Source: Membranipora membranacea
Taxonomy: Eukaryota; Bryozoa; Gymnolaemata; Cheilostomatida; Membraniporidae
NCBI GenBank assembly: GCA_914767715.1
Contig: OU612067.1
Span: 24,342,162-24,406,161, forward strand
Direction of reading: 5' to 3'
Length of the DNA: 64,000 bases
In this document: positions 26,101 to 35,658 of the stretch, in pieces
Position numbering within the stretch: the stretch's first letter is position 1
Layout of the letters: each line of letters opens with the position of its first letter
Program-made: the position numbers and the translations under genes
Notes under the pieces: generated by a model
What the model was told of the DNA's origin: nothing
The model's database searches: none
Seen by the model: only the letters and a program-made list of their open reading frames with translations

Positions 26101-27737
26101 TCATAATCCACGCAGGGAGTATGTCACTAGTAGAATGCTAAATAAAATCGGCTTGAAGAAAGAAAAATCAAAGCTGAAAATCTCAACAATGACGTCAGTT
26201 GATAAGAAATTGCATCGTGATAGTACTCCTTCTCTGAGAATTAGGGGTTTTTACAGTAGTGACCGTATACAGCTACCCAGGACATATGCTAGAAGTACAA
26301 AACCATGTGATATTTCAGACAAACCCACATATGAAAATGTTTCTGGTATTCAGCATTTATCATGCATATCTAAATATTATTCCAACACAGCAGAAATGCG
26401 AGGTGGAATTACTCGTAGGTCGTGATTGTTCTGATGCTATGGCTCCTGTAGGAGATGTTATTCCTGCCCCTCCGGGTGGTGCTTGTGCCATGAAAACCAA
26501 GCTCGGATGGTGTGTTGTTGGCCCTGACAGCAGACAAGCCAGTGACACATCAGATGATATTGGTAACTGTCACAACATTTATACTCTCGAAGATGCTCTG
26601 AACTCTGTGAGTAATATTCAGTCGCCAAAACTAGCTATATCATGTAAAACTGAGGTATCAGACATCACTCCATATGAACTCATGAACACGATTGATGGTT
26701 GTGAATTTGTCGATCATGCCGACAGTCAATCAATTTCACAGGATGATCTGAAATTTCTCAAAATTCTAGATAATGGTATTCACCAAGACAGCTCAGGTTA
26801 CCATGTCATGCCTTTACCGTTTAAACATGGTGAGACAACTCTCAAATATAGTAAACAACCAATCTTGAAGATATTTTATGGTCTTTTATCACAGTTCAAA
26901 AGTTGAAGTGCAGAATTCAGACAGCAATATACGGAGTTTGTAAAAGGTATAATATCTAGGGGTGAGGCTGAACTAGTGACAAAATCAGAACTCGAAAGCC
27001 GGGAGGGTTGGTTTTTACCTCATCACAGTGTTTATCATAAAAAGACCGGAAAAATCAGAGTCGTATTTGACCGTGGTGCGCAGGCTAATGGTGTCAATCT
27101 GAATGATGAGTTATTACAAGGCCCTGACCTAAACAATTCCCTGCTGGGAGTGTTATTGAGATTTCGGCAAAAACCAGTAGCTTTATCTTGTGACATCGAG
27201 AAGATGTATCATCGCTTCAGGGTAGTAAACGAGCTCCATGATTATCTTTGATTCGTTTGGCTTGATGATCGTGATGATCCAGCTGTATATAGAATGTGCG
27301 TCCATATTTTTGGCGCTAGATCGTCTCCCAACTGTGCTAAATATGATCTCAATAGGCTAGCAAAAGACAATGGTGAAAATTACCCACTAGCTCAGGAGAT
27401 TATTCAGCGTAATTTCTATGTTGACGATGGTTTATTTAGTGTAAATACCAGTGATGAAGCAATCGAACTTCTGAAACAAACTATGTCATTGTGTAAAAAT
27501 GGCAATCTGCATGTACACAAGCTTCTATCCAATCAACCTCAGGTGCTGGAAGCCTTCCCTCATGAGAATACAAACCACAAACAACAGAGCAATATTCAGC
27601 TGCTCGACTCAACAGAGCGAGCTCTAGGCATGCTATGGGCCTTGGACTCGGATTCATTCACCTATAAATATCAGCCTGTACCTGCTAAGAAAAAAATTAC
27701 TAGGAGGTCTGTGTTAGCTCATGTAGCTTCAGTATAG
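23200..27737 (+). mobile_element. BEL/Pao LTR retrotransposon, 5' portion, decayed
   Basis: From about 24010 there is a SAP-like motif (ELDKLGAKALREI, then RKKVLIDRI in the next frame). A Gln/Asn-rich gag follows to about 24780, then a DUF1759-like gag block (LKYNRWARSFDAFISKRKW) and zinc knuckles at about 25755-25960 (CNRCLSADHYLAKC is intact, the last knuckle has lost its Cys). A DUF1758-like protease end (VELLVGRDCSDAM, LGWCVVGPD) lies at about 26400-26530. Reverse transcriptase blocks lie at 26976-27737 with YVDDG near 27420. At least five frameshifts or stops break it. RNase H, integrase and the 3' LTR are absent. The C-rich stretch at 23200-24000 may be the 5' LTR and leader, but no second LTR exists here to prove it. 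Confidence 0.8.
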
Positions 27738-27739
27738 CT

Positions 27740-28190
27740 CAGTTGACAAATTTCTGTATTAGGCATGGATATGTCAGTTTTTGCTGACTGCAGTGTCCAA
27801 CCTAGGTTTTCCAGGAAATTGAGACCACAAATGTTTGATGGTTAAATATTTGTAAGATCCATACCAAAGAGACAGAACATCTAAAAAAATGCATGTATTC
27901 GAAGGATATTATTTGGAAACATTAATATCTCAAAAACTTTCCTATCCAGCTGTAAACTGAAGGAACTGTATGGCACAAGGAAAAAAAAATATAATTCAGT
28001 CACCTACCAAATTGATATCTTCAATAATGTCTAGCTATTGAGGGAACAAAACATTATGATAGGTCCAAGAGAAACAAGGAAAAGCTGAAAATAGAAAGAT
28101 ATCTTTGTAATGGTCGTGAAACCATAAATTGAAATGGCTCATCAATAAAAAGTTTAGTAGTTAATTATCGCACAAACTGGACAGCTTTTA
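27740..28190. other. non-coding, junction of BEL/Pao remnant
   Basis: No gene seen. The retroelement coding sequence stops abruptly near 27737 without RNase H. Confidence 0.5.
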
Positions 28191-28445
28191 GCACCAATCT
28201 ACCCTTTTTCATTGGTTGTGTCAGAAAATTTTATTATTTTATTTCCTACACTGCTCAGATATAATTGATGATTTATATCTGACTAATAGCTTACTACGCA
28301 GGACAGTATTTCCTTGTGAAAGAAAAGGGAAAGTAATTTGTCTAAAAAGTTCTGATAGGTCTAAATGTATAATCTAATATTAACTACGCTGGACTGTAGA
28401 ATGATTAATTGACCATTAATGATACCTAACTAACAGATAACAGGT
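28190..28445 (-). repeat. interspersed repeat family R3, copy 2 (inverted)
   Basis: Reverse-complement match to 29885-30130, for example CTGTAGAATGATTAATTGAC here against ATGGTCCATTAATCATTCTACAG there. Together the two could fold around the 1.4 kb between them. Confidence 0.5.
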
Positions 28446-29884
28446 ATCATAAACCATTACCTTATGATGGTGTTTACAGTACATCGATCATGCCGATCAA
28501 GACCACCTGGAAACGGACCATTACTTGTTCAATTAATACTGATGGTCTAAACCAACCACATACTGATATTATCAGCACTGTCGACATAACTAGGGTTGAT
28601 GAGGAAATAAAAAAGCATCATGCTAATTGTTTTTTTCCTCATACCTAAATTATCGTCACCAAAGAAGCAGACATATCGAATAATAGAAGTTAATGGGGCG
28701 TCGAAACTACAATGAAAATAATATTAATTTTTAGTTATGTGAGTAGAATTCAAAACACATTTGTAAATTGCTATGCAATGTTCATTACTTGGTACTGCTG
28801 AGTTATAAAACTCTCGCCGATGTTTTCTAGCAGAAGGAGAAGGAAAAAAGGGTCAAAAAAGGCTCAAGACCTTGCAGCTTGCAGGCAATATAAGCTCTGC
28901 AGGCAATAATCTTTCTAATCAAATCCCTGGCCGGCTGGTATTTACTGGGCTTCATAAAATATACAATGCATATATGTGGCATAGATATGTATCATACACA
29001 CTCTGAATAAATTATAATGCTATTGTTTTGATATGTCTAATCACATTCAGTGCGTACAGTGTCATTTAACGATGCAGTCAAACCCGTGTCCATTTAGAAT
29101 TCCAGGAAATTGTTGCACACTACTTGATTTGAAATTATCTTTGATAACCTATTACTTAATAATCATACTGGAACGCCAACAGATGCAAGGAAACATGATT
29201 TACTGCACGTACTTTGTCATGAAGGTTTTATTATGGGGTCTATTCATTGCATCCAATTATTGAAGGCAGCAGCGTAATATAATAAAAGTGGACTTGAAAC
29301 AATGTTACTGACCTCTCACCAGAGACATGATTTTTAATTTGAAAGTAATTAAAAGTCACAAAAATACAAGAGTCGTCATGTAAAAACTTTTGTACATCAA
29401 GTTAATCATCATTGTGGTAGCTTAAAAAACTTGTCTTCAATTAAATGATGCTGAAACCAACAACTTATCAAAAACTTATAAGCCTGCAGGCCGTGCGGGT
29501 CAGGTAGCTTTTTGGCCAGAATAAGCTGCAGTCTGAAGAATGCAGCCTGCAGCTTATTCTAACGCCTCTGCTGATTATGGCCCCTGAACAATTTCTCCTT
29601 TGTTTAGAGAAATCATTATGATTCCGCTTTCCTGTGAAACCAACACAAGTTTCTTGGAGACACATTGGTAACCATGATTTTGATATGAGAAAAATAACAG
29701 TTAGCGGATACCATTTGACTTCCTTATCAACCCTGATTATGGCAACAGTGTTGATAATACCGATAGGTGATGGGTTGAGATCATATGTATAAATGAGACA
29801 AGTAGTGGTTTTTCTCCAGGTAATTGTGAGCATCGGTTCAATGTAGTGTAAACATCATCATTGGTAATTATCAATGTTACCTGT

Positions 29885-30130
29885 TTCCTGTTAGTATGGT
29901 ATCACTAATGGTCCATTAATCATTCTACAGTAGAGTGTAGTTTATATAAGATATTAATTGAGACCTATCACAGAACTATCTTGGCAAATACTTTCCCTTT
30001 TTTTCCAGAAGGAAATAGTCACCTACGTAGTAAGCTATTAGTCAGATATATCATCAATTAAATCTCAATAGAGCAGGAAATTACACTTTCAGGTATATCC
30101 AATGAAATTGGACAACTTGGTTCTAAAAAC
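29885..30130 (+). repeat. interspersed repeat family R3, copy 3
   Basis: Direct relative of 21337-21560 and of 41957-42190. The latter is its segmental-duplication partner. Confidence 0.5.
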
Positions 30131-30651
30131 TTTATGGTGTATGTGTCAATTTACTATAATGCTTTTCATGCTATGGCATCATAATTGATAGCTTTTTACC
30201 GTTGCTAAGCAATAAATGACATTTTATGTTGCTGACACAGGCTACATGTTAATTAAGATATTTTACTGATAGGTAACTGAATTTATAATTACGGAGATAT
30301 GTCCTTGCCCAATTAAATATCTCAAGAATACGGCTGTACAGATTTTATCATGTTTCCCAATACATGTACTATTCTTCAAAGACATGCATTTCTTAGACTT
30401 TCAGTCTCTTTTAAATGTCTACATATCAAATATTAGATTTTGTGGTCTAACTTAGTTTGCAAAGCCAGGTTGGACACTTCAATGGGCAAAAACTGGCAAT
30501 TCCATCCCTCAATGGAGTAAGTTGTCATCTCAGCCTTCACCTTCAGACCGTTTGAAATGATGGATTGGAATGTGCTGTTGGATGAGAGAACACAACTCTG
30601 AGAAGTGAATAGCGATCTATCTAATTAGCGCCATCGACCCATTCTTTATTG

Positions 30652-30790
30652 GGGATGGTGAGACGGCGCAATCGGTTAGCGCGCCTGCTATTCACTGCCA
30701 GGCGATTAGTGTCGCAGGAGTTGTGGGTTCGAGTCCCACTGGGGAGCTTTCATTGTTGATTGCTCCGCCCCCAGCACCCTCGGGTGTATA
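30652..30790 (+). repeat. tRNA-derived SINE
   Basis: An A-box-like GGCGCAATCGGTTAGCGC and a perfect T-arm GTGGG-TTCGAGT-CCCAC (B box GGTTCGAGTCC at 30726-30736) are separated by more than in a functional tRNA. A non-tRNA tail follows (CGCCCCCAGCACCCTCGGGT). The anticodon region is not tRNA-like, so this is a SINE head rather than a working tRNA gene. Copies are at 42760-42900 and 43163-43275. Confidence 0.65.
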
Positions 30791-31597
30791 CCTCTCCTCT
30801 CAGTCAGAAAGACTGTTAATGAGATTGTCATAGAAACATATTGAGACTTGCTTTTACACTTCCTAACACTGTCCTAGGTTTTAATTGGCTGTTCTGCAGG
30901 GATAAAAAGGATAGGAAGTTATACAAAATTATCTAGTTCTTACTACAAACAAAAATTGATATTATACCATCCCAGTCAGGTACAAGAATATAGGCCTTTA
31001 ATCAATGGTTAAATGGATTTCACACTTGATTATCAATATTTTAGTTACTAATTCAGAATGTGACAGATACCCTTCATTTGATGGAATTGACTCATAATCA
31101 AAATGAATCTTTGTTAACATGAAGGAGCTTAAGACAGGGGCAACCCGGTTTCCCATTGTGAATCTTAATATCAGTGACACAGCCTGTGAAATGCAATGCA
31201 GAAATATTATTAGTTGCTGCTTTAATAGAAACCCCAAAAATCCGTTATGATCAGCATGCCCAATGACAGACATAGTCTTTGGATGTAAGCCATCATGTCT
31301 CCTTGCACCAGTGGCTGTATGTGTTTTGCTTTTGAGTCATGTTGTTTAAATTTTCTGCACCTTAGATTTTGTTACTACATATTTTTTGTGCTTTTCGGAA
31401 AAAATAAGTGCCATTCACCTTATAAAATCCAAAGTCTAAAGACTATCACTTGACAGTTTATCGCTTCGGGTAATTGGAGTTTCCTTGTGATATCACCAAA
31501 TAGGCTTGACATTAAATTGTTTTGATTATAATTTTACTTAGCAACTAATGAGGAAATGAGAGCAAATTGATTTTGGATCGTTTGCCAATATTTTGCC

Positions 31598-31607
31598 TAT
31601 ATAAAGG
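31598..31607 (+). promoter_or_regulatory. TATA box of precursor C
   Basis: TATATAAAGG, 79 bases before the start codon, with a GCCAAT element at 31584-31589. The identical arrangement precedes D. Confidence 0.7.
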
Positions 31608-31685
31608 ACAGCTCTATATTGAAGTTTCATTGGAGCAACCAGGTACACCAGAACAAATCATATACTGAACAGTGAAAGAGAGAAA

Positions 31686-33753
31686 ATGGTAAGTTTTGAT
31701 CTTTGTTGAGTTGCTAAATTATTTGCATGTTCATTTTAGGTTTTCTTACTTGCAGTTTAACATGAGAGAATTAACAGTTGTATTCAAAAACTTTCAATAT
31801 AGTTTAAATTTCACAACCATCATACCATTTGGTCGATCTTCTTCAAGCTCAAATATACAATGAATAACCTGAATATCTCATTTTATCATTTGTGTATGAT
31901 AACAATGACCCTTTAAAAGCGATAGGTCAGCAAAGTCATTTCACATGTGTTGCTCTTTCTCTTTAAATCCAAACAGGAAACTGAAACTAAAAATACTGGT
32001 AGCAGCGGCAGTCAATCCTACCGTGTACTAGTGGTCACTACTCTAGTGTTAGTCCTGCTGCTTACGATAACAGTGTCGGCAGTTATATATTTATCTGTGT
32101 GGCAGCAAGATACTGTCAGCCAACTAAAGGATACCAGACCAGAGTTTGTAAGACATGGGACTCTGCAATCCAGCACTAATGGGGTAAGTAAAATGTATAG
32201 CATTTATTGTAAAAAATAATGATTCTTTTGGGAAAAATGCCTGCATTGGTTTGTTCACTGTTAAAGTGACAGTCCTACTAGGCATATAAGGTATGATCTT
32301 AAAGATCTCAGGCTGAAAAGTCATATGAAATGAAATAGCCTGTTTTAATTCATATGCGCTAATGACTTTTCAGCCTGAGATCTTTGAAACCATACCTAAT
32401 ATGGCCTAGTAGGACTGTCACTTTAACTGTCAATGGGCATAGTGGATCATAGTGATTTATTCATCCACCTGACCACTATGACCCACTATGATCCATGATA
32501 ATATGTTTATAAAAAGTAAAATGCTTTTTCCACAATTCTTATTTGTTTCATTATTTTTCTTTGCCCTACTTTGAATGCGTATCCCATTGCCTTGTTCTTT
32601 GCTATTAACCTTCTTTGAAGGATATATAGTGACACTCAATTGCTTATTATTGTGAAACATAAAGTAATATGGCGTTTGAAATATTGAGTTGATGATGTTT
32701 GGAATTCTAGTGGTTTGTTTAGATCAAGTTATATTACTCACCAGTTGTTTGTGATTAGTTGCAGCGTTGAGTATTTGTGAATGAATTTTTTTCACAGAAT
32801 GTCGAGGAAAGAGCAGAAGAGATCTCCTTCTACAAAGAAGATAATCTTGTAATTTACAAGGAGGAAGATGGTTCTTTTCAAGCACAAGACTACAACAAGG
32901 TGAGTGCAGTGCCTTTGGGGTGGATGAACCTGTATCATAGGGGTTTTCTGTTTGATAGTACTGTTTATTTCACAAAGTCAAATGCTCAAGTGCTCCAGGG
33001 GTTACCATGACCATTTTTCAAGCATATTACAGCAAATTCTAAGTCATTTCTGGGTTATTTTCATCAACTTAGATTCCTTCTGAAACAATATTTTTACAGG
33101 GTATTATCTATAAGAAAGATAGCGACTCAGGTCAATGCTATCTGCTGTCGGCTCCAACCAAACCAATGATCGGAAGAGAGATTGAAAACTTCCTTACAAA
33201 GCATGACAATGTCTCCTTGACGGGTGAGGAGGAGCTCTTTGATGTACTGGAGGGAGAAATTGCCGACACTAGTTTCATACCAAGTGAGGTACTCGATGTA
33301 TGTCGCAATGGCTTCAGATGGTTAGCAAAAACTTCAAACACAGGTAGATTTATGACATCATCAAAAGATTGGATCTCATTTGAACCACTGTCGGGGTATA
33401 TCATGAGGCTATATATAAGCCAAATAAAGGAAACGGCACACATCATGCGGCTGGCTTATTATACTGGTTACTATGCTATGCCATGACAAATTAGTCAGGT
33501 CAGAAGTCTTCCTTTCAAAATAATCTTTTCTGATCAAAAATTAACTAAAGAGGATTTTTCCAAAGTTTTTTCAGGTTCCCTTTCAATTATTGCTAGAAGC
33601 AACAACTGATGCTATCGATAATTTATCATTGCACAGTCTAGGATGGGCTTTATATTTTTAGATCGTAATGCAATAAGCAGACAGAAGAGAGGTTGGCTGC
33701 GTATAAGAATCAAGATAAAGATCACTATAAAGATAAGTTTCAAAAGGAGATGA
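31686..33753 (+). CDS. BRICHOS antimicrobial-type propeptide precursor C
   Basis: Exons 31686-31688 (ATG then gtaagt), 31977-32183, 32798-32899, 33100-33343 and 33662-33753 give 215 residues. Residues 2-17 are a Ser/Gly/Thr-rich cytosolic tail; 18-43 are the membrane helix (LLLTITVSAVIYLSVW). The BRICHOS domain spans about 75-185 with C117 (GQCYLL), C172 (LDVCRNG) and sequon NVS at 141. Then come DRNAISRQKR and a 20-residue cationic C-terminus. Type II topology puts the C-terminus in the lumen, where furin would free the peptide. Known: annelid arenicin-type precursors couple BRICHOS to a beta-sheet antimicrobial peptide, and ITM2 couples a type II anchor, BRICHOS and furin-released peptide. 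Inferred: host-defence peptide gene. Exon 4 stays open to 33486 if the last intron is retained, which would give a peptide-less isoform. Confidence 0.88.
32261..32426. mobile_element. 166-bp TTAA-flanked MITE in intron 2 of precursor C
   Basis: TTAA, then inverted terminal repeats AGTGACAGTCCTACTAGGC / GCCTAGTAGGACTGTCACT, then TTAA. The interior is also self-complementary (TCAGGCTGAAAAGTCAT / ATGACTTTTCAGCCTGA). TTAA target duplication suggests mobilisation by a piggyBac-type transposase. A copy at the same place in D shows the insertion predates the duplication. Confidence 0.8.
33691..33750 (+). other. predicted mature cationic peptide of precursor C
   Basis: GWLRIRIKIKITIKISFKRR, immediately after RQKR and before TGA. 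From residue 3, odd positions are L/I/F and even positions R/K/T/S, giving a textbook amphipathic beta strand. Net charge is about +8 and there is no cysteine. The coding DNA is a near-repeat of ATMAAG hexamers, which suggests growth by slippage. The D peptide is identical. Confidence 0.85.
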
Positions 33754-33962
33754 AACATATACTTCAACGTAGCTGTAACACACAAATAGCAAGGCGGAAG
33801 TATTGATTATTCTGACAATATATTTCATCAAAATACATAATTGTTTGAGTTTAATGATGTCAATATATAAATCTATATATATTATGTTTTCTTACTGATT
33901 ACATTTAAATTATTGACAGTTTTCCCTATAATCCTGTAATACATATAATGCAACAAATACAT

Positions 33963-33968
33963 ATTAAA
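33963..33968 (+). promoter_or_regulatory. polyadenylation signal of precursor C
   Basis: ATTAAA about 210 bases after the stop. At the matching place D also has AATAAA (46491-46496), which C lacks (CAACAAAT). Confidence 0.35.
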
Positions 33969-34183
33969 GCATCCAAGTAAAGCTCACTTGTTGTTATCCA
34001 AGCTTTAATTTGTGACAAATAATTACTCAGATTATTATAACAATGACGCATGACCCCAAATAAGGGTGTATTTTTATTTTTACCCTAGAATTTTCTCCTC
34101 TTTTTTCTGTGACGGTTTTGGCAGAAAAATGATCTGATAACTTTGGGATTATCTGATCTTCAGCACATTTGACTTCATCAGTT

Positions 34184-34558
34184 TTAAACGGCAACCAGGG
34201 TTTCAAAAAACTTCTCATTAATAAATTGCAGATTGCACCTTATGCCTAGGGAAAGAGACAAAATCTAATTCGGATGATTTTTCAGCCAGAATTCTTGAGA
34301 AACAATTCATACATCAGGTACTAAAACTCAGCTAAAATAGAATACCACAGAGCAGTTTCCTGGTCCTGTTATTATTTAGCCTGTGCTCTGTCATCATCAC
34401 AGCAATTTTTTGGAACCTCCCCTAAACTGAAGTGTTACCCAGCTTAGAGTCAGCAACTACTATGACTTTTGCACCGCATCATGCACAAAGCTGATGCTGC
34501 CTAGCACATTATTTACTAATCATTTATGCATTGCTGCGAAACCTTGGTTGCCCTTTAA
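34184..34558. mobile_element. TTAA-flanked MITE family M2, copy 1
   Basis: TTAA, termini ACGGCAACCAGGGTTTC and GAAACCTTGGTTGCCCT, TTAA. About 375 bases with no coding content. Same family as 46723-47046, 58455-58839 and 59081-59465. Confidence 0.8.
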
Positions 34559-35022
34559 ACGCGTTTTTTATAATTTTGAAACTGTTACCTGTTTGTTCGT
34601 TTGTGGGGAGATTTAATAACCTTGAGGGCAGGAGGGGAGGTTTGAGAGAAGGTAAGCCCTCTTATCTCGTACATCTCATCAATTTGAACAAATTATTTTT
34701 ATATGAACTGGATTTATGAAATTTAGAAAGCACTAATGAATATAAAAAATTACAAACGTTTTTTCTATAAACATGATGCGTGGGAAAAATCTGATATTAT
34801 TGGCACAACATATAAATAATCTTAGTTACTGATCTGATATCACATATCTAAACGGCAAAGGAGGCTAGCTAGAATTGTTCTGGGATAAAAGAGAGATACT
34901 GCTCTCATCTGGCTAGAGTTGTCACATGTCAAAGAATGTAAGAATAACTCCATGTTGTGGTTAACACAACAAGTTATACTGCAGTAAAGCATTTACTCGG
35001 TATGTTAGAACATTAAGTGATT

Positions 35023-35650
35023 TTTATTGAATCATCACTATCAAATGTGTATGGTAGATAGATATAAAAAGTGTAATTTTTAAGAAAAATCCAAACATAA
35101 TTTTGCCTTTTGCTATCAGCATGAGGTAGATGCAAACCCTTTTGAAGGCAACTTAGGAGACATATGCTGTTGGTTTCACATTAAGATACATAGAAAACTC
35201 CTTGTAGGTACCACAATTTCAGCGAAGAGGACGCAAAATTGATTGTAAAATTGTTCTTCGCATTCCCAGTTCACAATTAAGTGTGCTGTGATTTGCATAT
35301 TTCTGCAGTATGGCTCAATCTTTCTCACACTGAGTGGGTACCTTTAAGTGCAGACATAGTCCATTACTATAATTCCCTCCAATTTACAGCTGCGTTTGTT
35401 TGAGTACTCTTCAAGCTTGTTTCCATCTACAACATAATATATCAAATGCTATACTGGGTTACCAATCCGATGGTTATAACTGGACATATATGATGATCAC
35501 TCTCAATTCTCAGGGCATATTTTAGCTGACTCCTCTGTTTTCCCGATGGTGGTTCAGAAAATAACTGAAAATATCGGACTCTAAACTTCACTCCACTTCG
35601 ATTCGCATGAGGATTAACAAACTGCAAATTACACAATGATTCAGTTTTTG
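35023..35650. other. non-coding, absent from the duplicated block
   Basis: No gene seen. It begins the 1.6 kb that has no counterpart in the copy. Confidence 0.5.
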
Positions 35651-35658
35651 ATGCTTAC

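Noticed and set aside
29468-29833. 121-codon minus-strand frame with a counterpart at 41585-41905
   Set aside because: Its presence twice is explained by the segmental duplication. The frames differ by indels and no domain is visible.
30661-30750. Functional tRNA gene
   Set aside because: The T-arm is perfect, but the distance and sequence between A and B boxes do not give an anticodon arm, and a SINE tail plus two further copies follow.
33561-33611. Alternative last exon of C reading SLSIIARSNN after ttttttcag
   Set aside because: Phase fits, but it has no counterpart in B or A, whereas the exon at 33662 shares the SRQKRGW junction with B.
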